Made by a program: the position numbers and the translations under genes | Notes under the pieces: generated by a model | Database searches by the model: none | What the model was told of the DNA's origin: nothing | Seen by the model: the letters and a program-made list of their open reading frames with translations, nothing else | In this document: positions 22,533 through 34,064 of the stretch, piece after piece | Layout: the number at the start of each line of letters is the position of its first letter | Numbering within the stretch: the first letter of the stretch is position 1 | Origin: Notospermus geniculatus | Taxonomy: Eukaryota > Nemertea > Pilidiophora > Heteronemertea > Lineidae | Direction of reading: 5' to 3' | Assembly (NCBI GenBank): GCA_002633025.1 | Contig: NMRB01001115.1 | Location: 26,242 to 90,241, forward strand | Length of the DNA: 64,000 nucleotides

Positions 22533-23534
22533 CTGATTTGGGAGACACTTTTCTTGTGGTTTATCGCCGGGACGCCGACATATCAATAGCAAAGTGATTT
22601 TTTTCGTATTAGCGTTTTCTGAATTTCGCCGCGATGTACTGTGAAATACATGTGGGCTGGATGCATTCAGTTTTTCAAAATGGCCGCCATGCCGCCATAT
22701 TGAAATACGAACTGCGACTTTGTGAAACGTAAAACGTTATATTCTATATCGCAGTAGCCTTTATGGCCTCGAACAACACTTTCAAAGCATCACTCCATCA
22801 TTCAACAGTGCAAGTATTTTTTGCCTCATGCTTTTGTTCTATAGCTATAATAACACTCAAACAATAACCGTGATTAATTCGGGGCTACTCGAGGAAGTGA
22901 CATGAGCGATAGAAGAAACACACTCAATGGTATATCACGAGAGCCCAGCTTGAAAAACTAAACGCCACATTTCGTTGCTAAAACCGAAATACTCTCATGT
23001 AGATACCAACTCTTGAAATGCAAAGAAACCACGCATACGTGTACTTAACGTAATCATAAACTAGTACTTGTGCCGTAATGGCATCCTGACAATAATTACG
23101 GTCGATTTGACTTATGTATTTTGCCCAATGGAATTGTGTTCTCACATTCTGTGCGGAATCATACACTTATATGAAGAGGTGCTTGACTTGCCTCGCTCAT
23201 TAACGGGTCATCTGAATGAAATGGCCTACTCTGACTATGACGAGTTCTGATACTTGACTAGATGCGTTGTCGTCATAATATGAGGAGATTCTAGAAAGCT
23301 CTTGCTCGTGGTGAATCCTCTTTAGCGTTGAAAGAATGCAAGTGTCGTTTTTTTTTGCTGGCGCAAAAACTGTACTTCATCTGTTTGTCAGGGAAGATCG
23401 GAAGTATGAAAAGGAATAGAACGGAAAGTAATGAAAACGTGCCGATTGACGGACGGACATCGGGCGTGCGGACTATAGTCGTTGTAGGCCCACTGTCAGC
23501 CTGTTGCCAAGTTCCAAGCGGAAATTGTGTAGCA
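22533..23534. other. Gene-free stretch with YY1-like inverted motif
   Basis: No gene recognised. At about 22,676-22,702, AAAATGGCCGCC and GCCGCCATATTG form an inverted pair resembling YY1 sites (core ATGGC). No transcript evidence can be read from sequence. Confidence 0.4.
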
Positions 23535-24020
23535 ACGGCTATCAAGTTCCAGACAGAGTGTGCCTAGCGACGGCTGTCAAGTTCCATGTAGAGTGTGTCT
23601 AACGACGGCTGCAGAGTGTGTGTCGCAACGGCTGTCAAGTTCCAGGCAGAGTTTGTGTGAAACGAAGGCTGTCAAGTTCCAGAACAGAGTTTGAGTAACG
23701 TTGGCTGTCAAGCTCTGGCCGAGTGTGTTACGACGGCTCACCAGTTCCAGGCAGAGTTTGTGTAGCGACGGCTGTCAAGTTCCAGGCAGAGTATCTGTAC
23801 GGCTGTCAAGTTCTAGGCAGAGTTTGTGTACGGCTGTCAAGTTCTAGGCAGAGGTTGTGTACGGCTGTCAAGTAAAGTTCTAGGCACAGTTTGTGTACGG
23901 CTGTCAAGTTCTAGGCAGAGTTTGTGTACAGCTGTCAAGTTCTAGGCAGAGTTTGTGTACGGCTGTCAAGTTCTAGGCAGAGTATGTAACGATGGCTGTC
24001 ATAGTTCAGGCAGAGTTTCT
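23535..24020. repeat. Minisatellite of about 31 bp, roughly 15 units
   Basis: Unit GGCTGTCAAGTTCTAGGCAG followed by AGTTTGTGTAC. Units at the 5' side (23,535-23,760) vary in length and sequence (AGTTCC, added CGA words). Those from about 23,800 onward are regular 31-mers. The open frame 23,955-24,350 begins inside it and is not credible. Confidence 0.92.
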
Positions 24021-24711
24021 GTGACGACCTGGCTATTCAAGCTCAGCGGGCGTCGTTGTCTTCAGTTCCTTGACTTAAAACATGCCCATGCTCAATGGAA
24101 AGCAAGGCGTNCATGCCAATCATTGCGTATCTTGCGTGCTCCCGCAACCCGATCCAAATTTTTCCTATCGATGCCAAAATCACCTGCCCAGCGGTGTACA
24201 CCATGTGTCAAACATCGTCCAACATCGCCTTGTACACGGTTGAATAAAGAATTACTGTCCGACATGTTCGTATTGAAAGAGCCGTTATCATCAGTTTGGC
24301 AACATCACCCGACAAATGTTTGCCTCTCTCTGACACGTGCCTGTAGATAGATATCTGTATGATGTACGTTCCGTTAGCAACAGTTCTACCTACAAGGTAA
24401 GTTATGTATGGAGAGAGTTCTTAAATATGTACGTTTGCAATGTGAAACCACACTTGACATTGCGAATACGTCAAGACAATAGACACTCAACAAACAACGC
24501 ATGTACATGTATCTATCATAAATTCCCAACTTGGTAAAACTTGATCTTTCAGTTGACGTACAAGCCATGATTCATGTTGTTATATCCAACCTGTAGTATT
24601 AATTAAAAGTTAATGTCCGCGATGTTTTCTGTTCTGGTAAAACAACTATTGGACGGATTTAATGCAGTTGGTTTTTATTTGACCTAATTTTACAGACAAA
24701 AATGTTGATCA
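24021..24711. other. Gene-free stretch
   Basis: No gene or repeat identified. A single N lies at 24,111. Confidence 0.4.
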
Positions 24712-24937
24712 CAGGGTTTGACATAAGCCAAGGCCATTTTCCAAAACACCCTTGCTGGCCCTAAAGTGATTGTTGTCCAAGGTCATGGATGGTCAATTTC
24801 AGCTAGACCCAGTTTATTATCACATTAATCAAATGAAGGCACACAATAGGCCAAGGGTCAGCCAGCCATGGCCCTAAACACTTTAGAGGGCCAGCAAGGG
24901 TGTTTTGGAAAATGGCCTTGGCTTATGTCAAACCCTG
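24712..24937. mobile_element. hAT-like foldback, CAGGGTTTGACATAAGCC termini
   Basis: Arms of about 51 bp are essentially perfect inverted repeats starting CAGGG and ending CCCTG, the terminal form common in hAT elements. TGATCA borders both ends; because TGATCA is its own complement it could be either a 6-bp target duplication or an extension of the inverted repeat. No transposase. Confidence 0.88.
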
Positions 24938-26010
24938 TGATCAGGTTTTAGAGCGCGGTTAATTACGGGACAAACCTTTCCTAGTGCAGTGCCATATTAT
25001 TTTAATGTAACTTTGTGCGTAGATTTTGGATATTCTCTGCCCTGCAATCGTTATATGTGGATCAGTTGCTAAAAGAGTTTCAAGGTACGTTTTTACATTG
25101 TCCAACCCTCTTTCAGCGTAGTTTCGTTCCGAAACGTCAAAATTTTTGCGCACCAAATGTCAGAATAGAAAATTTTTCATTCTTAGGCATACCATAAGCA
25201 AATGGGCCTCAATGAAGGAACATTTTTATTACTGGATGGATTTTGGTGAAACTTGGACACATAACTGCTGTTGAAATAAGATTACATAAAAACCAAAATT
25301 CGTTGAAATCTGTCGAGTAGTTTCTGCTCCAGAGGCCAAAGCGTCTGGACATAACTTTAAAATGGACCGTATAGTATTTCTTATTCATGCTAAAACGATC
25401 TAATAAGCAGGTGCAGCGTTTACTGTAGTTACGGCACCTTTATTAACCTTTCTGACATATTAATTTATAAGCTCACGCTAAGGATTTTGATCTGCTAGGC
25501 TGCACTCGATTAATTTCTGGTTCATAATTTTTTTGCGTCCGTTGAATTGAGTTTCCAATACGCTACGAGCAAACGGTAACGTAGCCGCATTCAACTCTCT
25601 GATTAATCGGACGTGCCAGTTATGACAGTTAGCTACGTCAAATCACTTTTCCGTATCGCTTCTACAATAAAACTGCAACCGTCCATGATGACCGCATATT
25701 GCCAATTTGACAGTACAAAAACACTGGTTAGTTTTTATCAAAACCATCTAAAATGTAGTTTTAGTTTTGAAAGAATGTGACTGTCATAGGATATATTTTT
25801 CAATGAGTTTGTTGATGGATTGATCAGAAAAAACACGTCTGCTCACCGGATGTCTCGCGTATAGCCACAGTCTCGCGTATAGCCCCAGTGCAGCCTAGAA
25901 TCGCTGGACATGTCAAGTAACTGTTTCATGCTCCAGTACTGTTGACCGTCACCGCGGGGTACGCGTGAGATTACTGTACATGTAAAAATGACCTGGTAAA
26001 CTCCGTTCGA
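24938..26010. other. Gene-free stretch
   Basis: AT-rich, with no gene or clear repeat. Confidence 0.4.
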
Positions 26011-26166
26011 CTAAAGCGGCGAATCCACTGTCGCGATTTGTGCTTGAGACGGGGTTGCGTTCCCTTGCGATCGCCTTATATGGCAATCGGAAGTCCTTTT
26101 AAGGTAACCGCAAGGGAACGCAACCCCGTCTCAAGGCAAGATCGCGACAGTGGATCACCCGCTTTA
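26011..26166. mobile_element. Foldback MITE, CTAAAGCGG termini
   Basis: Left CTAAAGCGG...GATCGC-type arm is inverted at the right to end CCGCTTTAG. The best-conserved block is GAGACGGGGTTGCGTTCCCT. Arms are about 60 bp with a spacer of about 35 bp. Confidence 0.88.
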
Positions 26167-26189
26167 GAATACAGTGACCGTCCCATGTA

Positions 26190-26265
26190 GCACGATGGCG
26201 AAGTGGTTTGAGCATCGCCGGATTGGTCACGGATTCGATTCCTCCGAATCGCCACTTTGTATTAA
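26190..26265 (+). mobile_element. tRNA-like SINE head
   Basis: A perfect A box (TGGCGAAGTGG) and a one-mismatch B box (ATTCGATTC). The acceptor and T stems do not pair as in a working tRNA, so this is more likely a SINE head or tRNA relic. Confidence 0.5.
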
Positions 26266-26763
26266 GAAGTCTGAAAGGGTCAAGTGAGCGCTGAACGAGC
26301 TGCTCCTTGAGTTCCCCTGGATGGTTTCTTGAGAGACTGAGGCAATGATACGAGGTGCTTCGAGACGGTATTACGTGGAAACCGCAATATTCATATCATA
26401 TAGGAAGCTGGGTTTTATTAAGGTTCATCCATTTCCCCGTACGAGATAGAGCGTTGGCAAAACTGCATGAGGTAATAAACAGAAGGAGAGCGTGTAAGCT
26501 ACTCTCCATGATTTTAATTTTCTTCTTACCAAGATGCAACCGGACATCAGGCGCCGCGAAAAAAATGCCGAACCTCCATCAGCAGCATGGCCAATTCTTG
26601 GTGGATTGCACAAATGCATTCCTCGAGAAGACGTGTAGCGTTATTGCTATCGATCCTGTGCCTTGCTTACCACGTTTCGCCTGAGATCCCCGCACTGAAT
26701 GTACCCTGACTAGAATTCTCATTTTATTGGTCGCATCATTGGTAACCAAAAACAAATAGAAGT

Positions 26764-27145
26764 AGTTGCAGGGACCAAGCTTTGACGGTGTGAAAGGAAT
26801 TGGAGTCTTAGGAATGCAGGTCCCAGTTATAATAGTCTGCTTTATTTGTGAGATTACACAATGTATAATTGGAATGGTCATGGTCTCTTCAGCCATTGTG
26901 ACACTGGCTGTGTTGCACAACAGCCACCCAATACCCTGTTGTCACTGGCTGTGGCCTCACCTCTTGTTAACTGGGGATCCTAGCTACGATAGAGGGCAGC
27001 TTAAAGCATCCTCAGCGCCCTCTCTCTCCTCGAGTGTTGGAGTAATGGGGAAAACCGGCAAGGGACGACCGAACAGGTGGACGTCCAGTGCACAAAAGAC
27101 CCTGATTACACTACTCGTCGTGTGAGGGCGCTGAGGATGACACCG
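26764..27145. other. Non-coding stretch with a 16-bp inverted repeat
   Basis: CATCCTCAGCGCCCTC (about 27,008-27,024) recurs inverted as GAGGGCGCTGAGGATG (about 27,124-27,139). The plus-strand frame at 26,766-27,125 contains a hydrophobic stretch but also short hairpins, and I do not accept it as a gene. Confidence 0.5.
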
Positions 27146-27696
27146 AAACCAGGTCCTATACAATGGACGCCTTTTGATCAGGACAGGGATGTTAGTTTCA
27201 TTTCAATAGTTTTAACCACTAGTGACACATTCTCTTGTGGTGCTACTAAAAGCAGCTGTGCAGAGATTGAGTTAAGCCACTGTTTTATGTGTGTGTGGTT
27301 TAAAACAAAATCCACAACGATCCCAATGTTTTATCGCCCCTTGAGACATTACAATAGACGCAAGAAATATGGTAGTGTACATAGATTTATTGCTTTTTTA
27401 CCAGTGAAAACATCAGTCAGTATAATTTATGGTATCACCGACACCGCTGACATGTTACACCGGCAGTTATTGTTCTGCACATGAAATATGACCACTAAAT
27501 CTAAGAATTAGAGTAGTGCATTATCCGAGAACATAAAAAGGACGAGATGAATTTGTGTTCCTATGATGTTGACATGTAGACGTCCCTCTTGCGATATATA
27601 TTTCATTGCAAAATACATTACCTTCACAGCGATCGACCGACGGATGAAATCTAGAAGTAGTCTGAAGAAGTCGTCACGTATTGATACACCCTGCAT

Positions 27697-27805
27697 GGAC
27701 CCATATTCATAAAACGACTTAAGTCTAAGTGTGACACTTATCCTTTGTTCAACACAAAAGATAAGTATCACACTTTGACTTAAGTATGTTTATGAATATG
27801 GACCC
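27697..27805. mobile_element. Foldback MITE, GGACCCATATTCATAAA termini
   Basis: Arms run GGACCCATATTCATAAAACG and its near-complement ending TTTATGAATATGGACCC. The inner arms carry GACTTAAGT and GTGTGACACTTATC-like words. GGACCC occurs on both sides in the same orientation, so it may be partly target sequence. Confidence 0.85.
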
Positions 27806-28207
27806 TAACTTCAGTTGCAGGCATTTGGACCAAGTTTTAAAACCTTCTGCATGGTCCAGTTGCACAAGGGATAAAGCGTTCAGCAGCTACTAAAATAAGT
27901 CGTAGATACCACAGCAAGATAAAATGGCCAGCTCGCGGTCAGGAGGACTGGCCAGGCAATTACGGGTTTAGGGGCCATTAATGACATGATCAACAGTGAT
28001 AGGCGACGTTTTTTATCCACGGGGAAATTGTTCCAATAATTTGCTTATCTCATAAAAAGGGACCTCGGCGAGGGAGCATGCTGGCAGTAGCTTGGAGCCT
28101 CAGCTTTGGTATGCTGGGGTTTGGTGGTCAGAAGGCAAATTGAAAAGTGGACAAGCCGCTAATTCTGAGGGAGGGAATATTGAGATTTCGTGGGCCCTGC
28201 CTGTGTG

Positions 28208-28392
28208 AAGGCCCGTTTCCACTATAGCGGATTCCGCCGCGTCTTGCGGCGAGCGGAGCGGTTTTCACAGGCATTGGGATAATCAATAGGCCATTGTATT
28301 GTTACACCATCGAAGGATTATACAAAGCCCTGTGAAAACCGCACCGCTCGCCGGAATACGCCGCGGAGTCCGCTATAGTGGAAACGGGCCTT
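28208..28392. mobile_element. Foldback MITE, AAGGCCCGTTTCCACTATAG termini
   Basis: Arms of about 65 bp contain CGGCGAGCGG and GCGGTTTTCACAGG; left and right differ at several sites. Spacer of about 55 bp, non-coding. Confidence 0.88.
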
Positions 28393-28544
28393 TAATTCCC
28401 TTGAGCGAAGAGAAAAAACAAGTTTCAGAGAACTCAGCGTTGGACAACAACTTTTGGCCTTTATTTTACTTTCACTACCAGAGTTTTTGCATCAAAGCGT
28501 TGCCTTTCGTACCTGTCCTCAGTGTGTGCGAATACAACTGTCGG

Positions 28545-28680
28545 TTACGGCGTGAAAAGCTGCCCCCACAGTCCCGGGTATTGTCCTTATGGATTAAGCC
28601 TTGTGAAGGATTATGTCGCTAATCCTGACAATATTTTAACCGTTGACAATGCAATGTCTTTGTATGACTTCCACTCTAGA
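28545..28680 (+). repeat. R-family dispersed repeat, member without the micro-palindrome
   Basis: Reads CCTTGTGAAGGATTATGTCG, CTAATCCTGACAATATTTTA, then CCGTTGACAATGCAATG. It matches the minus strand of 19,590-19,757 but has no CATGGAGG palindrome, giving an empty-site comparison. Confidence 0.7.
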
Positions 28681-31281
28681 TTTTCGCCTCTGGTACATCT
28701 GAAAGGCTGAATCGTTTTGATTCAAGGCAGTTTTGGTAAATTTCACTAAACGTTTCTCCTCACCACACAAGCAATGAGTTTTGTCAAAAAAAAGATTTTG
28801 ATAGATAACTTTGACAATATTTTTTTGGCCAAAGTATATGATCATCAATGATAGTGCCTTCCAATTTCCGTGACAAAATGGCATCAATCAAAAGCAACAT
28901 TGACGGTTTGAAATGGCAGATGATCACTATAATCAGGCACAGTTCACCCGGTCTGAGAAGGGGCATTTAGAGTGTCATCATAGAAATCATTCATTCAATG
29001 AACAATGCCAGTATGAAAGGAACAACTTATGAAACTTTGTCAAAATCTTTGGCAACATTTTTTACGAAGTCATTGATGGTGTGGATGGCCTTCAGCAGAT
29101 TTCCATCTGTGCATCACGTGACAGGTCATCCTCCCACAGCAGGGGTTTTTACCTCGCTCCTCTTCATCCACTCACACAAACCCCTGCTGAAATAGAACAT
29201 CCAGTGAATCTGGTGTGGTTGTTCCATACTCCAGTTGCACTCCCTGTATTGCCAGGATAACTTGGAGAATTACGAATTTCGTGGTTTCACCCCGTTTGAC
29301 CTTTAAGTTTTGTGCTTTACAAATCACTTACATCTTTCCAAGATTGATTGAATTCTATTACAAAGGTTCTTCCCATGTATAGGAAAGATTCTTATTATTT
29401 TTGATTGTTAGCCTATTATGAGTCATAATATTTAGTATTCACACCCTAAAAATGCTGCGTTCTGATTGGGCAATGGTTTTCTGACCGTCTCATGCTTGCC
29501 TGGGAGGCCCAATTTCAGCAGGGCTTTGTGTGGAGTGTATGAAGTGGAACGAGACCAAAGCCCTGCTGTGGGAGGATGATGACAGGTATATTATACTTCA
29601 TTTCATTACTCTTGGTCGTCCATCCACAAACCCTGAGCGTACTTCCTCGAGAATAGCACCATCATGAAGACACGACAGCCAATTAAGGTTTACTTCTCCC
29701 AACAGAACCTAAAGAACAGCTTTTTCTTCACGGCTCCATGCTCTCTTTCCGAATTCGCGAAGCATAGAAATTAATTACGCGGCCGAGAAGTGCACAACTG
29801 GTATCTCCGAGTACTGGGGACATCCATTTTTAAGTGCAACTTGGTTTCACTTGAGGTTTTGTTTGTTCAGCAGCAGGAGGAGGCGTTTTATTAACTTAAC
29901 TTCTCGTCTCCCACGCGTATCATTAAGTTCTGCTGGTATCGACTGAAGTCTATTCATGTCTCGCGTGCTGGAAATTTGTAACACGATTTTTAAGGTAGTT
30001 TTTNTCTTTGTCTGTGTTCATCGGTTCGGGCAGAAGCAGTCGCTGAAAGCATCAGCAACATCTCGTCTGACCTCCGCAGGTGGAGTTTTGATAAGTCAGA
30101 TGCAGGCCGGGCCAAATGAATCGTGTATGTTCATTGGTCGAGATCGTGTTACACATTATTTTGAATAAAATGTAACCTTATCTCCAGGACTTTAAAACTA
30201 AATGGTATTGTCTTCTGACAACGGAGGAGGAGGACCTTGGGAACAAGGTTGTCCGGAAATGACGAAAAGGCAGCTTCTAATGTACCTCGACGTATTCTGC
30301 GCAGCGCCATCTAACACTAAGCAGATTATGAGAGAGTGGTCGGTCTGCGGCAACTTGCTGGTGAAAAAAAAACAAAAGAACATCGGATTTATCCTCATCC
30401 GTGGGGTTCTCTTCATCCGTAACCACTAAACAACGCCGGTAGAATTATCATCAGCCATGTATACATCCCCTGGGAACCCATGAATACGAAATCACTTCAT
30501 TCCGTGATAAATGATGGCACACGTTGTTTTTATAATGAACGTTAGAACAATATATTGTATAGCAAGTACAGTACTTCAGAACTCATTGTCTGACCACATG
30601 AATCTTAAAAAGACCAACCAACATATTCAGTTGGTTGAAGATAGTCTAGAGTGTTGTTAGAAGCTTGACGGATATCAATTTCGGTCCCGTCTAGTGTACT
30701 TCTTTTTTCCACGATTGGCGAATCTGGGTATGTCGGCAGCCGAAAGTAACCATTAGTTACCGGCTGTACATTGGCTAGGAATCTTGTAAAAACTCCAGTA
30801 TATAATCATAAAAATGTGCATTGACATGTATACAGATGTGGGCAGACATTACATACACTTGGGATTAAAGTACGTCTAAAATGTCTATAGTTCCAACTGT
30901 TCCAAGTAAACATTATTTGCAGGGATACATAGGGAATACATGTATTTTATTATATTTTCGTAAGAGATGTTTTTAGGATGATTACTCAGAGACCAATTTA
31001 TCTTAGATTTCATTTTTTTAAATCTCATAACTTCCGCTCTGTGTAGTAAACCTTGGCTGCGATTACATAGAGCTATACGCCGGGTTAACAATGGCTTCAC
31101 GGTCGCGAACCCTCCGTAAAGCTTTTGTTTTAACCGGGGTGTCCGCGTACCGTACCTACATGTACGTCTGTAGGCAGCCTTGGCCTACCGCATGCACAAC
31201 GATTATCTTCAGTGTTGTTGCCGACCCCCACAGCCGACGAGGTGTCGTGGCCAGGCGATGAAATCACCTGTCGTGTGTAGC
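28681..31281. other. Gene-free stretch with a loose inverted repeat
   Basis: No gene recognised. CATCCTCCCACAGCAGGG near 29,128 and its complement near 29,565-29,585 form the ends of a possible decayed foldback of about 470 bp. A single N is at 30,004. Near 31,080-31,140 there is a copy of the GGCTTCACGGTCGCGAA / TTAACCGGGGTGTCCG repeat also seen near 16,175. Confidence 0.45.
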
Positions 31282-31652
31282 GAGGTTTCGCAAATCTGAC
31301 GAAACACGAAGTACGAAATACGAAATTCAACTTCATCCAGGACCTATTTCTGGAGATGGTTGGTACCACAAATGTTCCTGCTGCCAGTGCGTCTTTTAGC
31401 ATATCATGTAAGACTGAGAGAGTTATGGTGCATCTTGAGTTTTTAAATCTCCACTTCGTAGATACGAAGTGGAAACGAAAGATAAATTTCAAAGTTTAAT
31501 TCACATCGTAACTCTATGGCCTAACGTCATACGCTAAAAGACGCTCTTGCAGCAGGCGATACCAATGGTACCAACCATCTCCTCAAATACATTACGTCAT
31601 GGAAATGAAGTACAATTTCGTACTTCGTGTTTCGTCAGATGAGCGAAACCTC
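31282..31652. mobile_element. Foldback element, GAGGTTTCGCAAATC termini, copy 2
   Basis: Relative of 13,037-13,424, with shared interior (GGTACCACAAATGT, TAAGACTGAGAGAGTTATGG) and inverted arms ending GCGAAACCTC. Small deletions distinguish it from copy 1. Confidence 0.88.
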
Positions 31653-32980
31653 ACTTTGCCAGCAACAGTTTCCGAATACCAAACATGTTGGTGAAGACAG
31701 TGCCAGTTGTTGGCTCGTGTGCATGTCTTCTTTTCTAAAATTACTTGTACATTACATCGACTCGTCGCAACCTATACTGCCGCTATCAAGGTTTCTCGCT
31801 CACCAGGTCTACATTAAGTTATACAAGTCACTTTATATGAAATCATCATCACTTCTACTTGACACGTCAACTGATCTCCAAGCCATCCTCGTTTAATTAG
31901 TTTGCTCAGACTGAAGATATTCCAGCCATCTCGGGTTCACTTCATGTATAATTGCTATATGGATGTGTGGAAACTCTCTGGTGTATTTGTAAGGTTTCAC
32001 ATTCGTGGCTGTCTCTCCTCTTCCTCGTTTCCCATCAGCACAGTCGACTCTTGAACATTGCCACTTGATGCTCCTCGACTTCCAAGTCTTTCTCTGGGGC
32101 TGCCGTGGTCGTCCACCGATGACCTTGGGTCGCAGAAGCAAACACTGCTATTTCTTTGCATCGCGGAGAAATATTCGGCAACGCGACTCGTCTGTCTAGC
32201 TATCACAAATCTGAACCAGATTTTACTAATATGAATTTGTGTGAGAGTCGCGTTTTATGAATTACACGTCCGCGGTACACCGACAGCAATTTAGAACACG
32301 GAACGGGACATTCGGGATTTGTCCGTCGCCTTGGTATCCAACCAACGCAGATTTGAGGACGTGACAACATGACAACGTGCCCACACATCCCAAAATGAGA
32401 GCATTTTTAGCCACCTTCTCTTCAAACCAGATTCCTTGCCAATAGTACAAGTGCTCGTTCAGAAGCTGTGTCCTATAGTTAAAAATAGTTTGTCAACATT
32501 TCGAGCTCTGGAGCAATGGTGCCATTGGTGATTCTTTAAACTCACCATGGTCATTGGAAACCACTACTGAACAAAGGATGGATAAAGAACAAAGGGTATT
32601 TTAGTATTCATTGCTTTCAATGAAGTCGGCGATAACGACAGATGTGGTGCTCGAGAGACATTTTGTAATAACGACATAAAGAAGATTTCATGATGATAAA
32701 ATGCTGTCGTAAAGATTCATTTGTGGCCGAGGTTGGTGTTGCCAGTGGACCGTAGTGGACCGTTGTTACAGACACAGCAGTTACACCAACAGAGGTCTGG
32801 CATTGCCGGTGTAATATAATCAGATGCACCCCGTCTCTGATGCATCCCTTCAGTTGTATGGGAGGCATATGGTCACGGCAGGGTCTGTCAGTAGATGCGT
32901 ATCCCATTGTAACTGTCGCTTATCCCGTGAAAGTCTATTGTTGGAGGATTCTGTTACGGGGTGCATCTGTTTATAATAGG
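31653..32980. other. Gene-free stretch
   Basis: No gene recognised; open frames here are short and overlap on both strands. Confidence 0.4.
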
Positions 32981-33104
32981 GAGTTTTCGCAAAGCCCCCG
33001 AAACGCCAACGCGAACGCCAAACCCATTGTTCGATGTCACGAAGAGTGCACCGAACAAAAGGATAGACTTTAGCGTTGGCGTTTCGGGGGCTTTGCGAAA
33101 ACTC
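32981..33104. mobile_element. Foldback MITE with perfect 32-bp arms
   Basis: Arms 32,981-33,012 and 33,073-33,104 are perfect complements: GAGTTTTCGCAAAGCCCCCG then AAACGCCAACGC, and inverted. The overlapping plus- and minus-strand open frames are palindrome artefacts. A half-copy lies near 2990-3050. Confidence 0.93.
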
Positions 33105-33300
33105 TATACTAAACCGGGTGAACGCGGACAAAGTCCCCTGGAATCAAAGTCGGGATCCTATTGTCCTAGTGGATTAAGAGTTTGTGAAGGATTATATCAC
33201 TAATCCCATGGAGGTCTTATTTTATACCTCCATGCTAACCCCCACCGAATCATTGACAATGCACGGGCTTTGTATTGGGCACTTCCATTCCTGGGAATTT
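33105..33300 (+). repeat. R-family dispersed repeat, member with the micro-palindrome
   Basis: GTCCTAGTGGATTAAGAG, TTTGTGAAGGATTATATC, then the palindrome at 33,207-33,234, then CATTGACAATGCACGGGC. Directly follows the 32,981-33,104 foldback. Confidence 0.7.
33207..33234. mobile_element. Micro-palindrome insertion, copy 3
   Basis: CATGGAGGTCTTATTTTATA then CCTCCATG: same arms as elsewhere with a slightly longer centre. Flanks CTAATCC (left) and CTAACCC (right) are a 7-bp direct repeat with one mismatch. Confidence 0.65.
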
Positions 33301-33324
33301 ATCCGCTGCATGGTACACCTTCTG

Positions 33325-33475
33325 TGGTTATGCTCGGCATTGCTGACACCAGCAGCACGCTCTTCTTTGATTCCAAGTCCTGACACTGATGCGGTAGATG
33401 GAGGTGGTAGATCCCAGTGGCAAAGCCAGGTCTCTGTGTCCTTACTCCCATCAGCGATTTCAGTGTATTTTGAAC
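33325..33475 (-). repeat. Dispersed repeat shared with 57,630-57,800
   Basis: The minus strand reads GACCTGGCTTTGCCACTGGG then ATCTACCACC; the plus strand near 57,665 reads GATCCTGGCTTTGTCACGGG then ATCTATCTCC. In one frame both encode PGF(A/V)TGIY, and both later have GTCAGCARTGCCGA. It could be an old repeat or a duplicated exon; I cannot assign a protein family. Confidence 0.5.
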
Positions 33476-33811
33476 AAGCAACTCTGCTCTGCCATGTTGA
33501 TAAACGTTTCCATTTCCGTGACACCAAACATTGGCTGCACCGAGAAGTTCTCCAAATTATTTGTTTTCTATTACCACTGATTATGACGTCATCCTTGTGT
33601 GTATTTGCTACGTCGGCAAAGTCAACACAGAAGTCGTTTGTTTCTGACATGGATATGTTTTAGGAGCAGGTGACATGATATCTTCCCGGGCCGTCAGTGG
33701 TCGTGGCTGTGTTGTCATGTTTGGCATTGTTGCCTGAGTGATCGACGAACTCCAGGGAATCAGAACGTGTCACTTGTATCTGCACAAAACCTGTGTGTAT
33801 GCCGTACCGGT

Positions 33812-34064
33812 CAGGGCCGGATCCAGGGTTGACAGAAGGGGGGCGTAGCTCGACGGAGGTGGGGGACAACGAAAGTGCGAAGCCCAAATGGGGGTCTGGG
33901 AAAAAATTTACAATTTAAGTGCTTTTAGATGCATTTTCCTAGCATCTGAGAGCAAAATACTCGAATTTTTATGTGATTGAAAGCTTTCTTGCTAAAAAAA
34001 TCATTGCTCTGCCAAAAATAGGGGGGGGGGCGTACGCCCCCACGCCCCCCTGGATCCGACCCTG
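33812..34064. mobile_element. hAT-like MITE, CAGGGCCGGATCCAGG termini
   Basis: Left CAGGGCCGGATCCAGGG and right CCTGGATCCGACCCTG are inverted, with an interior of G-rich then AT-rich sequence (GGGGGTCTGGGAAAAAA) and a G run at about 34,021. CCGGT borders both ends (33,807-33,811 and 34,065-34,069), a candidate 5-bp target duplication. Termini of the CAGGG form are typical of hAT elements. Confidence 0.85.

Noticed and set aside
26766-27125. A 119-codon frame whose hydrophobic part (VPVIIVCFICEI...IVTLAVL) recalls the third membrane segment of nicotinic acetylcholine receptors
   Set aside because: No neighbouring exons for the other segments, the histidine-rich motif after the helix is wrong, and the DNA contains short hairpins (TGGCTGT/ACAGCCA) and a 16-bp inverted repeat typical of repeat-derived sequence.
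27008-27141. Inverted GAGGGCGCTGAGG words as a divergent CTCF site pair
   Set aside because: Only a partial match to the CTCF core, and the perfect 16-bp arms look more like a foldback remnant.
33184-33663. A 159-codon plus-strand frame with an overlapping 142-codon minus-strand frame
   Set aside because: Begins inside the R-family repeat and crosses the 33.3-kb dispersed repeat; no domain recognised on either strand.
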